From Nocardia albiluteola (GTDB taxonomy: Bacteria > Actinomycetota > Actinomycetes > Mycobacteriales > Mycobacteriaceae), in assembly GCF_018860155.1 (NCBI RefSeq), contig NZ_JAHKNI010000001.1, positions 943,333-1,007,332 on the forward strand: DNA of 64,000 nucleotides, in the 5' to 3' direction. How positions within the stretch are numbered: position 1 is the first letter of the stretch; each line of letters begins with the position of its first letter. The translations under genes and the position numbers were made by a program. Below the pieces are notes generated by a model. It was not told the DNA's origin. It ran no database searches and was given only the letters and a program-made list of their open reading frames with translations. Of this stretch, positions 25,675 to 34,060 are shown one piece after another.

Positions 25675-26919
25675 TCATGCCCGAGCGACCTCGATGGTGA
25701 TGTCCGCGCCGCGCAGCCGCTCGGTGAGGGCATCGCCCATCGCGGCGGCCGGGGTGAGGATGCCCGCGATGTCCGGCAGATCGTCGAATGCCAGGCACAG
25801 TCCCGCCTGGCCCAGCATGACCGAGGTCGCCTGATAGCCCGGGTCCCCGTGCCCGGCGAAGGTGCAGACGTATTTCGCGCCGGAGGTGGTGGCCGCGAAC
25901 GTCTTCATCGTGAACCATCCACTGCGCCGGGCGCTTTCGCTCGGACCGGTGCCCGGCTTGGGCAGCACCCGATCCAGCAGTCGCCGCCCCACCGCGACGC
26001 GCGAGAGCAGCGCGCCGGTGACCATGGTGGCCGCGATGCCGCCCGCCATGCCGGCGGCGATCAGCGGCGCGGCGGGCGATTTCCCTGCGTTCATCACCTC
26101 GCGATACCGGAAGTTCTTGCCGTACACCCAGCCCAGCAGCCCGTTGCTGCGGCGCACGATCTTGGTGTTGTGGCTGGCCATGATGAACGTCGTGACCCAG
26201 CCCTCGAGGCTGGCGTCGATGGTCGAGGCCCGCTGCAGCGCCTGATCGGTCTGGCGCCCCACGTCCGGGTCCATCGACTTGTCCGGGCTCAGCGAATACG
26301 GGTGGGCCAGGATCGAGGCCTTGGAGGAGTCGGCGGCGATCGCCTCCATCATCGCCCGGCCGGAATCGATGGTGCCCCCGCTCGCGCCGCCCTTGAGATA
26401 CGCCACGAGGGTGGTGTCGGTGAGCTCGCCGGCGTTGTCCTCGACGCTGCGGCGGTATAGCTGATACACGCTCAGATCCGACGGAATCGAGTCGTAGCCA
26501 CAGGAATTCACGATCTTCGCCCCGGTACGCACCGCGTCGTCCTCGAACCGGTCGATGCAGTCGCGGATGAACAGCGGCTCGCCGGTCAGATCCGCGTAAT
26601 GGGTGCCCGCCGCGGCGCAGGCCCGCACCAGCGGCACGCCGTAGCGCAGGTACGGCCCGACAGTCGTGACGACGACCCGGGTGCGCGCGGCCATGGCATC
26701 CAGCGCCGCCTGATCGGACGAATCCGCCACCAGCACAGGCCAATCCACGCCAAGTTCGGCGCGCACCGCCGCCAGCTTCGCCTCCGACCGTCCCGCCAGC
26801 GCGATCCGCGCGCCCTCGGGGGCCGCGCCCCGCAGATACTGCGCGGTCAGCACGCCTACGAAACCTGTTGCGCCGAACAGCACAAGATCGAACTCCCGGT
26901 CCGTCGTGTCCTTCGCCAT
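25675..26919 (-). CDS. saccharopine-dehydrogenase-like / trans-acting enoyl reductase family protein
   Basis: 414 aa. The Rossmann motif LVLFGATGFVGVLTAQYL at the N-terminus, VVVTTVGPYLRYGVPLVRAC, THYADLTGEPLFIRDCID and SCGYDSIPSD are hallmarks of the mycobacterial Rv2449c/Rv2953 family, some of which reduce phenolphthiocerol-type lipid chains. A hydrophobic segment (APLIAAGMAGGIAATMVTGA) suggests membrane contact. Likely acts on a complex lipid; the substrate is unknown. The stop at 25675 leaves a 200-bp gap to the EspG-like gene. Confidence 0.85.
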   Translation of the reverse strand: MAKDTTDREFDLVLFGATGFVGVLTAQYLRGAAPEGARIALAGRSEAKLAAVRAELGVDWPVLVADSSDQAALDAMAARTRVVVTTVGPYLRYGVPLVRACAAAGTHYADLTGEPLFIRDCIDRFEDDAVRTGAKIVNSCGYDSIPSDLSVYQLYRRSVEDNAGELTDTTLVAYLKGGASGGTIDSGRAMMEAIAADSSKASILAHPYSLSPDKSMDPDVGRQTDQALQRASTIDASLEGWVTTFIMASHNTKIVRRSNGLLGWVYGKNFRYREVMNAGKSPAAPLIAAGMAGGIAATMVTGALLSRVAVGRRLLDRVLPKPGTGPSESARRSGWFTMKTFAATTSGAKYVCTFAGHGDPGYQATSVMLGQAGLCLAFDDLPDIAGILTPAAAMGDALTERLRGADITIEVARA

Positions 26920-26946
26920 CTGATGCTTCCTATCCCGTGAACCGAA

Positions 26947-28380
26947 TCACGCTTTGCTACGCCGTTTTCCGGATTTCTTGCGTGCGCCCGCGGTGGTCGG
27001 TCGCGGCGCGGGACGTTGAGCCAGCCAGGCCTGGTGGGCCTTGCCCAATTCGGTGACCGGCGCATCCCCGTAGATCCATTCGCGTGCGATGCGATGCCAG
27101 TTGTTGGTGGACTCGAGCTGCCCGAGCACCCCGAAGGTCATGAAATCCGCACGGCGGGAGAACAGGTGCTCCGGCGGCAGCGACTGCTGCTTCATGCCTG
27201 CGTATTCGGTGGCGCGCGGGTCGATCGCCAATACCGCCGCGCCGCTTGCCAATTCGGGGGTTATCGTCAATTCCTCGTCCAGTAGCGCCCATTCGATCGC
27301 GGACAGGCAGTACTCGAGGCATTCCTCGGCGGACACCTCCTCGGGCGAGTCGATGATGCCGCGGTCGATCATCAACTGGCGCAGATCGTCCGCGCGGTCC
27401 TCGGCCGCGGCCCGGATGCAGGTGAGCTCGAACCGCACATCGTCCGAGCTCATCCGGTTGTAGAGCCCGAAGTCCAGGAACGCCACCCGCCCGTCCTCGC
27501 CGAGCAGGATGTTGCCCGGATGCGGGTCGCCGCAGAACTCGCCGAAGTTGTAGAGCGAACCCACGTAGAAGCGATAGATGATCTCCCCGACCCGGTTGCG
27601 CTCGGCGGCGGGCAGTTCGCGGATCTGGGTGAAGCTGCGGCCGGGGAAGTACTCCGAGACCAGCACCCGGGTGCTCGACAGCTCGGGCATGCTGGCAGGG
27701 ACGACGATGAACGGATGGTCGGCATAGAGGTCGGCGATCTGGCGCTGGGTGGCGGCCTCGGTGACGTAGTCGAGCTCGCTCTCCAGGTGCAGCCGCAGCT
27801 CGTCCAGTACCGCCGGGGTCACCCACGGCATCGCGGTCGCCAGGATCCGGCGGAACATCGCCAGATTCTTCAGATCCGCGCGCACCGCCGCGTCGATGCC
27901 GGGGTACTGCACCTTCACCGCGACCGCGCGGCCGTCGTGCAGCCGCGCCCGGTACACCTGGCCGATGGAGGCCGCGGCGATCGGCTCGGGCTCGAATTCG
28001 GCGAACAGCTCGGCCGCCGGGCGGCCGAAATCCTGCTCGACGACCTCGCACATGGTCTCGAAGGAGACCTGGGGTGCGCTGTCGCGCAGGACCGCCAGCC
28101 GGTGCTGGAAGCGTTCGCGATGCGCGGGCGGCACGATGTCCAGATCCAGCACCGACAGGATCTGGCCCAGCTTCATCGCCACGCCCTTCATGGTGCCCAG
28201 CACCATGACCATCTGCTCGGTGGCGCGGATCGTCGATTCCTCGGCCATCCGGGCGCGCACCTCCTCGGAGCGGCCGCGCATCGAGCGCCGAGTCTTCTGG
28301 GCGCGCAGGACATTTCCCGCGACGACGGCGCCGAGCTTGGTCCCCCGGGCGAGCCGTGATGTCGGCAGCTCCTTGGCCAT
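26947..28380 (-). CDS. ABC1/UbiB atypical kinase (AarF family)
   Basis: 477 aa. Family motifs in order: KLGQILSVLD, AASIGQVYRARLHDG, VAVKVQYPG, LESELDYVTEA, FCGDPHPGNILL and VAFLDFGLYNR, that is, the unusual P-loop, the ExD motif and the catalytic loop of UbiB/ABC1 kinases. The family acts as ATPases in isoprenoid-quinone or lipid metabolism. ATG 28380 has GGAGGT seven bases ahead. The basic Lys/Arg-rich C-terminus (KKSGKRRSKA) is typical of the Rv0647c-like group. Confidence 0.92.
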   Translation of the reverse strand: MAKELPTSRLARGTKLGAVVAGNVLRAQKTRRSMRGRSEEVRARMAEESTIRATEQMVMVLGTMKGVAMKLGQILSVLDLDIVPPAHRERFQHRLAVLRDSAPQVSFETMCEVVEQDFGRPAAELFAEFEPEPIAAASIGQVYRARLHDGRAVAVKVQYPGIDAAVRADLKNLAMFRRILATAMPWVTPAVLDELRLHLESELDYVTEAATQRQIADLYADHPFIVVPASMPELSSTRVLVSEYFPGRSFTQIRELPAAERNRVGEIIYRFYVGSLYNFGEFCGDPHPGNILLGEDGRVAFLDFGLYNRMSSDDVRFELTCIRAAAEDRADDLRQLMIDRGIIDSPEEVSAEECLEYCLSAIEWALLDEELTITPELASGAAVLAIDPRATEYAGMKQQSLPPEHLFSRRADFMTFGVLGQLESTNNWHRIAREWIYGDAPVTELGKAHQAWLAQRPAPRPTTAGARKKSGKRRSKA

Positions 28381-28549
28381 GAAATACCTCCGTTGGTGCC
28401 GACACGCGCGACGGTGGAACTCCCGGGCCCCGTCGAGTTCAGGGTAACGAACCGGGCCGATCCGGCCCATCCTGCTGGGGTATACCGTGCCTCTCCTGCC
28501 GGGGTATACCTTCGGCGCGTACCCGTCGGTAGGACGACGGGCGGGTATC

Positions 28550-29257
28550 TCAGCTCTTGCCGGGCTCGGGCAGGTGATGGGGGGTGGAATTGAATTTCTC
28601 GGGCGATCCGCCCGCACGGACCATGCCGTCGATCGCGCTCCACGCCATCATCGTCAGGTGGTCGAGCATCGTGTCCGCCGACATGGCGCGGTTGCTGATC
28701 CACCAGTCCGTGGCCAGCTGGACGCCGCCGACGAGCACATACGCGTAGAGCTCGACGCCCTCGGTCTCGACGCCGCGGCTGAATGCCTTGTCGCGCAGCA
28801 CCGCGGCGACGATGTCGGCGAACAGCTTCTCGAAATCGGCGAGTGTGGATTTATCGGTGGACGAGCCGTATCCCATGATGAACCGGTACACGTCGGTATC
28901 GGCGTCCACGGTGTGCACATAGGCGGCCAGGGTATTGCGGACCAGCTGATATTCGTCGAGGTCGTTGCTGATGGCCTCGTAGATGCGGGGCATCAGGGTG
29001 GTCTCGATGAACCGCTCCATGGTGGCGCGGGTCAGATCGTTCTTGTCGGAGAAGTATCGGTAGAGAACGGTCTTGGATACGCCGATCTCGCCCGCGATCT
29101 CGTCCATGCCGACATCGCCGCCGCGCTTGCGGATCGCGGCCAGGGTGCCGTCGACCAATTCCTCGCGCCGGTCGATCTTGTGCTGATGCCAGCGCCGCTT
29201 GCGACCGTCCACCCGGCCCGTGCGCGGGGTGGACTCGAGGGCGGCTTCGGTGGACAG
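28550..29257 (-). CDS. madR: TetR regulator, MadR/Rv0472c-like
   Basis: About 220-235 aa. The N-terminal helix-turn-helix is MDEIAGEIGVSKTVLYRYFSDKNDL after the basic GRKRRWHQHK; a ligand-binding domain follows with VGGVQLATDWWISNRAMSADTM. Position and sequence fit Rv0472c, which controls mycolic acid desaturases in response to acyl-CoA. The simplest start is GTG 29212. An in-frame CTG at 29257 has GAGGAG six bases before it and would give MSTEAALESTPRTGRVDG, so I take the longer form with caution. Divergent from the DUF445 gene. Confidence 0.85.
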   Translation of the reverse strand: MSTEAALESTPRTGRVDGRKRRWHQHKIDRREELVDGTLAAIRKRGGDVGMDEIAGEIGVSKTVLYRYFSDKNDLTRATMERFIETTLMPRIYEAISNDLDEYQLVRNTLAAYVHTVDADTDVYRFIMGYGSSTDKSTLADFEKLFADIVAAVLRDKAFSRGVETEGVELYAYVLVGGVQLATDWWISNRAMSADTMLDHLTMMAWSAIDGMVRAGGSPEKFNSTPHHLPEPGKS

Positions 29258-29442
29258 GGTGACTCCTCAGGTGGGGGCCGGGACCACTCCAGCTTAGGGC
29301 CTGCGGATCGGCGATGTTCCGACTTCGCCGAGGCCGCGTGTGTCGTCCCTGCCACGTACGCGCCGCAGGAGCCGCCTGCCGGGCCTGCCCTTAGGCTGGT
29401 GTGGCGAGCGGTTCCCCGACGAGCGGGTATCAGAATGGAAAT

Positions 29443-30930
29443 ATGGAGCAATCGCCCGGCAGCACCTCCCGCGCGGCCTCCCGCGAGGTCAATGCGGTGT
29501 CCACGGGGCCGGATCCGATGACGCGGGCCGTCCCCGGCAGGCCGTCTGCCCCGCCCGCGGGTCCCCCCGGAACCAATGGATATCCGGGCCCGGCGCCGGC
29601 GCTCGCAGTGGGAAACAACACAGGCGAACCGCCCCGGCGCGAGCCGCCCACCTCGTTCGCGGACCTGATGGACGAGTCGGGCAAGCGCCGCGATCTGCGC
29701 CGGATGAAGCTCGTCGCGACCGGCTTCCTGGCCGCCGCGACGGTGGTCTATCTGGTGTGCTGCTGGATCGCCTCGCGCGGGTGGGGCGCGGGCTGGGTGG
29801 GGTACGTGCGCGCGGCGTCCGAGGCGGGCATGGTCGGCGCGCTCGCGGACTGGTTCGCGGTGACCGCGCTGTTCCGGCATCCGCTGGGACTGCCCATTCC
29901 GCACACCGCGATCATCCGCAAGAAGAAGGATCAGCTGGGGGAGAGCCTCGGCAATTTCGTGCGCACTAATTTCCTTTCGCCCGACACCGTTGTGGAGAAG
30001 GTGAATTCGGCGCAGATCTCGTTCCGGCTGGGTCGCTGGATGGCCGATGCGCAGCATGCGGCGCGGGTCTCGGAGGAATCCTCGACGATGCTGCGGGCGG
30101 TCATCGACGCGCTGCGCGACGAGGACGTCGAGCAGGTGATCGACCAGACCATCGTCAGGCGGATCGCCGAACCGCAGTGGGGTCCGCCGATCGGGCGGGT
30201 GCTGTCCGAGCTACTGGCCGAGAACCGGCAGGCGCCGCTGCTGGATCTGCTGGCCGAACGTGCCCATCAGTGGGCGCTGGGCAGTCAGGAGACCCTCGAC
30301 CGGATCGTGCTGCGCGATGCGCCGTCGTGGGCGCCGAAATTCGCCAGCACCCTGCTGTCGGAGCGTATTTACCGGGAGTTGGTCGAATTTACCTGGAAGA
30401 TCCGCTCGCAGCCCGACCACGAGGTGCGGCTGGCGGCCAATCGATTTCTGGACGAATTCGCCGACGATCTGCAGCACGACCCGGCCATGATCGCGAAGGC
30501 GGAACGGATCAAGGCCGAGATCATGGGCCGCGAGGAAATCACCGGAATGGCCAGGGCGACATGGCGCGCCGCGAAGCGGCTGATTCTGGAGTCCGCCGAC
30601 GATCCGGACAGCACGCTACGCCGCAAGCTCACCGAGAACGTTCAGCAGCTCGGGCAGCGTTTGGTGAACGAACCGGAGATGCGAAACAAAGTGGACGCTT
30701 GGGTAGAAAGAGGTGTCCGATATCTGGTGTCGAACTACGGTTCCGAGATTGCGACCCTGATCAGCGATACCGTTGCGCGGTGGGATGCCGACGAGGCGAG
30801 TATCAAGATCGAATTGCAGGCCGGACGGGATCTGCAATTCATTCGCATCAACGGAACCGTCGTCGGATCGCTGGCCGGGCTGGTGATCTACGCCGCGTCC
30901 CACCTGCTCTTCCCGGGAGCCTTGGGATAA
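29443..30930 (+). CDS. DUF445 membrane protein (Rv0473-like)
   Basis: 495 aa. A Pro/Gly-rich cytoplasmic N-terminus (about 90 residues), one or two membrane helices (VATGFLAAATVVYLVCCWIAS; AGMVGALADWFAVTALF), then long helical DUF445 repeats and a final hydrophobic anchor (VVGSLAGLVIYAASHLLF). ADWFAVTALFRHPLGLPIPHTAII is diagnostic for the family. Function unknown. Start ATG 29443 (MEQSPGS). Same position as Rv0473 between the TetR and XRE genes. Confidence 0.88.
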   Translation: MEQSPGSTSRAASREVNAVSTGPDPMTRAVPGRPSAPPAGPPGTNGYPGPAPALAVGNNTGEPPRREPPTSFADLMDESGKRRDLRRMKLVATGFLAAATVVYLVCCWIASRGWGAGWVGYVRAASEAGMVGALADWFAVTALFRHPLGLPIPHTAIIRKKKDQLGESLGNFVRTNFLSPDTVVEKVNSAQISFRLGRWMADAQHAARVSEESSTMLRAVIDALRDEDVEQVIDQTIVRRIAEPQWGPPIGRVLSELLAENRQAPLLDLLAERAHQWALGSQETLDRIVLRDAPSWAPKFASTLLSERIYRELVEFTWKIRSQPDHEVRLAANRFLDEFADDLQHDPAMIAKAERIKAEIMGREEITGMARATWRAAKRLILESADDPDSTLRRKLTENVQQLGQRLVNEPEMRNKVDAWVERGVRYLVSNYGSEIATLISDTVARWDADEASIKIELQAGRDLQFIRINGTVVGSLAGLVIYAASHLLFPGALG

Positions 30931-30975
30931 GTGCTAACTGGGGTGCTTGCAATAGTTAGCACCCTGTTCTAGAAT
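30931..30975 (+). promoter_or_regulatory. promoter and palindromic operator of the XRE-hbhA operon
   Basis: A sigma-A-like promoter TTGCAA (30947-30952), 17 bp, TAGAAT (30970-30975) lies 33 bp before the XRE start. A perfect inverted repeat GTGCTAACT (30931-30939) / AGTTAGCAC (30954-30962) with a 14-bp spacer brackets the -35 box. Best explained as an operator, possibly for the XRE protein itself. The repeat begins right after the DUF445 stop codon. Confidence 0.75.
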
Positions 30976-31007
30976 TGACCGCACAACCGCCGGAAGGTGA
31001 GCACTGC

Positions 31008-31553
31008 ATGGCTCAGGAGCCCGAGGTTTCCGAACAGACCACCAACGGACCCGTGGAGACGTCCGCGGATCTCGGTGACAAGGTGGCCCGCGTAGCCAGC
31101 GCGGCCCACGACATCGGAAGCTTCATCCGGTCACAGCGAGAAGCCGCGCAAGTCTCGCTGCGACAGCTCGCGCAGCTGGCGGGGGTGAGCAATCCGTATC
31201 TCAGCCAGATCGAGCGCGGACTGCGAAACCCGTCCGCCGAGGTTCTCGCGCAGATCGCCAAGGGTCTGCGGGTCTCCTCGGAGGTCTTGTACATGCGGGC
31301 CGGGTACCTCGAACAGAGGCCGCACAGCCCGGTCCGGGACGCCCTGCTCACCGATTTGGAGATCACCGAACGGCAGAAGCAGGTGCTACTGGACATCTAC
31401 GAATCGTTCCGCCGAGAAAACGCGGGGAACGACTTCGGAGGGGACGCAACGGAATCCGAATCCACAGGGGGCGTTCCCGGGGGAGACAGGGACAACGAGG
31501 TTCCGCGCACTACTGCCGAAGTTCCGCCACGCCAGGAGAACGAAACACTATGA
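31008..31553 (+). CDS. XRE-family regulator (Rv0474-like)
   Basis: 181 aa. An acidic N-terminus, then a helix-turn-helix IGSFIRSQREAAQVSLRQL ... AGVSNPYLSQIERGLRNPS, followed by SEVLYMRAGYLEQR and ITERQKQVLLDIYESFRREN. Ser/Glu-rich tail. Same place as Rv0474, immediately before hbhA; stop and hbhA start overlap as ATGA. The promoter palindrome suggests autoregulation of the operon. Start 31008 follows GGAAGGTGA. Confidence 0.93.
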   Translation: MAQEPEVSEQTTNGPVETSADLGDKVARVASAAHDIGSFIRSQREAAQVSLRQLAQLAGVSNPYLSQIERGLRNPSAEVLAQIAKGLRVSSEVLYMRAGYLEQRPHSPVRDALLTDLEITERQKQVLLDIYESFRRENAGNDFGGDATESESTGGVPGGDRDNEVPRTTAEVPPRQENETL

Positions 31554-32209
31554 CCGAGCCCACCGCCACCGTAACCAAACCGCTCTACGCCACCGTCGGT
31601 GCCGGAGATGCCCTCTACACCGCCGTCAACGATCTGGTCGGCAAGGTGCGCGAGCGCACCGCCACCGTCGATGTCCACGGCCGGGTGGACGAGGCGCGCG
31701 AGCGCCTGGCCAACCTGCCCTCGGACGCCCAGGAGCAGTTCGAGTCGCTGCGTCACCGCCTCACGGGCCTGCCCGCCGAGCTGCCGGATGACCTGGCCGA
31801 GCTGCGCGAGAAGCTGACCTCCGAGGAGCTGCGCAAGCTCGTCGACCAGTACTACCACCAGCTGGTGGACCTCTACCAGGACCTGGCCGCGCGCGGCGAG
31901 GAGACCGTCGAGCGCCTGCGCTCGAACCCCTCCTTCGGTGAGGGTTTCGACCGCGTCGAGGGCATCTACTCCGACGTCGTCACCCGCGCCGAGGACGTGT
32001 TCGGCAAGGTGTCCGAGCAGGCCCGCGGTCTGCTGGGCAACGGCGAGGAGGCCACCGAGGCCGAGGCGGCCCCGGTCGTCGACGCCGAGGTCGTGCAGGT
32101 GACCACCGAGGCCGCCCCCGTCGACGAGGCCGAGTCGGCGGCTCCCGCCAAGAAGGCCCCCGCGAAGAAGGCGCCGGCCAAGAAGGCCACCGCCGCGGTC
32201 AAGAAGTAA
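31550..32209 (+). CDS. hbhA: heparin-binding haemagglutinin homologue
   Basis: 219 aa. An apolipoprotein-like coiled-coil body (DALYTAVNDLVGKVRERTATV ... LREKLTSEELRKLVDQYYHQ), an acidic linker, and a C-terminal Lys/Ala/Pro tail (APAKKAPAKKAPAKKATAAVKK-like) that in mycobacteria binds heparan sulfate and is lysine-methylated. Surface or lipid-inclusion protein. Translationally coupled to the XRE regulator. A good hairpin follows. Confidence 0.95.
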   Translation: MTEPTATVTKPLYATVGAGDALYTAVNDLVGKVRERTATVDVHGRVDEARERLANLPSDAQEQFESLRHRLTGLPAELPDDLAELREKLTSEELRKLVDQYYHQLVDLYQDLAARGEETVERLRSNPSFGEGFDRVEGIYSDVVTRAEDVFGKVSEQARGLLGNGEEATEAEAAPVVDAEVVQVTTEAAPVDEAESAAPAKKAPAKKAPAKKATAAVKK

Positions 32210-32227
32210 CCGCTTCTCCGCATCACC

Positions 32228-32264
32228 GAAGGCCCCGCGCGCTGTCCGGCTGCGCGGGGGCTTC
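32228..32264 (+). terminator. hairpin after hbhA
   Basis: GAAGGCCCCGCGC (32228-32240) pairs with GCGCGGGGGCTTC (32252-32264) with one mismatch and an 11-nt loop, 18 bases past the hbhA stop. The next gene has its own TATCAT box immediately afterwards. Confidence 0.8.
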
Positions 32265-32282
32265 GCTCTATATCATTGAGGT

Positions 32283-32582
32283 GTGTCCTCCCTGTCCGGC
32301 CTTCTCTGGCTGCTGATTCAGCTCGCCGCGCTGGCGGCCTGCCTCTTCGCTCTCGTGCATGCCGTTCGGCAGCGTCGTGACGCATTCACCGCGGTGGACA
32401 AGCTCACCAAGCCGATCTGGGTCACGATCCTGGTCGTCGCCGCGCTCCTGCTGGGTTTACCGATGCTGGGCGTGTTCAGTCTGGGGATGATCGGGCTCAT
32501 GGTGGGTATGGTCGCCACCGGCGTGTACCTGGCCGACGTGCGACCCAAGGTGGACGAGATTCAGCGCGGTCCGCGCTGGTAG
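32283..32582 (+). CDS. DUF2516 membrane protein (Rv0476-like)
   Basis: 99 aa with three hydrophobic helices (SGLLWLLIQLAALAACLFAL; PIWVTILVVAALLLGLPML; GMIGLMVGMVATGVYLADV). Located right after hbhA as in mycobacteria; role unknown. GTG 32283 has no ribosome binding site but a TATCAT box at 32271-32276 six bases ahead, so the mRNA is probably leaderless. Confidence 0.9.
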   Translation: MSSLSGLLWLLIQLAALAACLFALVHAVRQRRDAFTAVDKLTKPIWVTILVVAALLLGLPMLGVFSLGMIGLMVGMVATGVYLADVRPKVDEIQRGPRW

Positions 32583-32658
32583 GTAAGCCGATTCACATCG
32601 ACCCGCGGATGTAGCGCCGGTCACATTCCCCGGCTCTGGCTAGTTCCTGATACTCCGA

Positions 32659-32679
32659 GTTACCGTATTTCTAGGTAAC
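32659..32679 (+). promoter_or_regulatory. palindrome before alpha/beta hydrolase 1
   Basis: GTTACC (32659-32664), 9 bp, GGTAAC (32674-32679), 18 bp before the start codon, between promoter and ribosome binding site. A candidate repressor operator; no matching regulator is adjacent. Confidence 0.5.
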
Positions 32680-32697
32680 ACACAAAGGAGTGTTCGG

Positions 32698-33717
32698 ATG
32701 CATGCGATGCTGCCTGCCCGGATGACGGGTCTGCTCGATCTCGTCGGTGCCCTGCGGCGCGCGCGCCGCGCCGGGCTTCGCGCCAGGAACTACGCCGATG
32801 CCAGGTTCGATCCGCCGCGCGTAGCGCCCGTGGTCGTCCCGGTGATCACGTCCGACGGCGCCACCCTGCGAGTTCACTCGTACGGTCCGGAAAACGGCGA
32901 CGTCATCGTGTTCGCGCACGGCTGGACGTGCTGCATCGAATACTGGAATCCGCAGATCAACGCCCTGGCGGGGCGCTATCGCGTCATCGCCTACGACCAG
33001 CGCGGGCACGGCGAGAGCGAGCTGGGCAACGTCCCGCTCAGCACCGATCTGCTGGCCGACGACCTGTCGGCTGTGCTGGATGCCGTCCTGCGGCCCGGGC
33101 AGCGGGCCGTGCTGGTCGGGCACAGCCTGGGCGGCATGACGATCCAGGCGTGGGCCGCGCGGACCCGCGTCCCGGTCTCCGAGCGCGCGGCAGCCGTGGT
33201 GCTCACCAACACCGCGGCGGGGGACCTGATCGCCGAGACCACCGTCATTCCTCCGCTGCGGCGGCTGCCGTTGCCGCTGCGGCTGCCCATCGGCCGGGCC
33301 ATCCTGGGTGCGCCGGGGCCATTCCCGCCGATCGCGCCGGTGCGGTGGGGGTTCCGTCGCGGGGTCATGACCCTCGCGTCGACCGGCGATGTCGCGGACT
33401 TCGCGTTCAACATCGTGCGCGCCTGTCCCGGGACGGTGCGGGCCCGCTTCGGCGTGCTGCTCGCGGCGCTCGAGCTGGGCCGCGCGGCGGCCGGGCTGAC
33501 CGTACCGACCACCGTCATTGCGGGTGAGAACGACGATCTGACCCCGGTCGTGCACGCCGAGCGCATTGCCGCGATGCTGACCGGGGCCGGCGTGCTCGAC
33601 CGGTTCGTGGTCCTGCCCACCGGGCATCTGGGCAATGTGGAGGCCGTCGAGGCGTTCAATGCCGAGCTGTCCCGGGTGCTGGCCACCGCGTTCACCGCCC
33701 AGCGGGCCACCGCGTAG
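32698..33717 (+). CDS. alpha/beta hydrolase, tandem copy 1
   Basis: 339 aa. VIVFAHGWTCCIEYWNPQINAL (oxyanion), YDQRGHGES, nucleophile elbow VGHSLGGMTIQAW, acid region AGENDDLTPV and the late LPTGHLGNVE His. Likely an esterase or thioesterase; substrate unknown. Shares long blocks with the copy at 34061, so the two are paralogues from tandem duplication, each with its own promoter palindrome. AAAGGAG lies eight bases ahead of ATG 32698. Confidence 0.88.
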   Translation: MHAMLPARMTGLLDLVGALRRARRAGLRARNYADARFDPPRVAPVVVPVITSDGATLRVHSYGPENGDVIVFAHGWTCCIEYWNPQINALAGRYRVIAYDQRGHGESELGNVPLSTDLLADDLSAVLDAVLRPGQRAVLVGHSLGGMTIQAWAARTRVPVSERAAAVVLTNTAAGDLIAETTVIPPLRRLPLPLRLPIGRAILGAPGPFPPIAPVRWGFRRGVMTLASTGDVADFAFNIVRACPGTVRARFGVLLAALELGRAAAGLTVPTTVIAGENDDLTPVVHAERIAAMLTGAGVLDRFVVLPTGHLGNVEAVEAFNAELSRVLATAFTAQRATA

Positions 33718-34060
33718 GTCCATCCGTGGTAATCCGCTGTGCACCAGCGGGTTACGGGCAGGTGCTTGCTGCTCTCGCGTCGAGTTGCCGTGTTCGTCCG
33801 ATCGTTCGCAATTCGTTACGGGGGAATCGGTATCTGCCGCGGGATCGGCGGCGATGTGTATTGCACAGGGCCCGGCTGTTGTCAGGGGGATGAATGTTGT
33901 TGCGGCGGAGTGGGTATTCGACCTCGGCGAGCTGCAGTGCCGACCGGTCTCCGTGGGATGTCTCAAAGGCGACGATGTCTCCGACCGGTCGGTTGCTTGC
34001 TTGCACTAGCAAGCACTGCGGTTAGCGCGGTAGTGTGCGATTGGACACAAAGGAGTGCTC
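33718..34060. other. 343-bp gap between the two hydrolase paralogues
   Basis: No gene recognised; short open frames have no ribosome binding site. Holds the promoter palindrome of the second hydrolase at its right end. Confidence 0.5.
33998..34015 (+). promoter_or_regulatory. palindrome before alpha/beta hydrolase 2
   Basis: TGCTTGC (33998-34004), ACTA, GCAAGCA (34009-34015): a perfect 7-bp inverted repeat with a 4-bp centre, 45 bp before the start codon. TetR-type operators look like this. It differs from the palindrome of copy 1. Confidence 0.5.

Noticed and set aside
25452..25733. 93-aa minus-strand open frame between the EspG-like and enoyl-reductase-like genes
   Set aside because: Overlaps both flanking genes out of frame and shows no family features.
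30931..30962. Palindrome taken for a CIRCE (HrcA) element
   Set aside because: CIRCE is TTAGCACTC-N9-GAGTGCTAA; here the half-sites are in reversed order with a 14-bp spacer.
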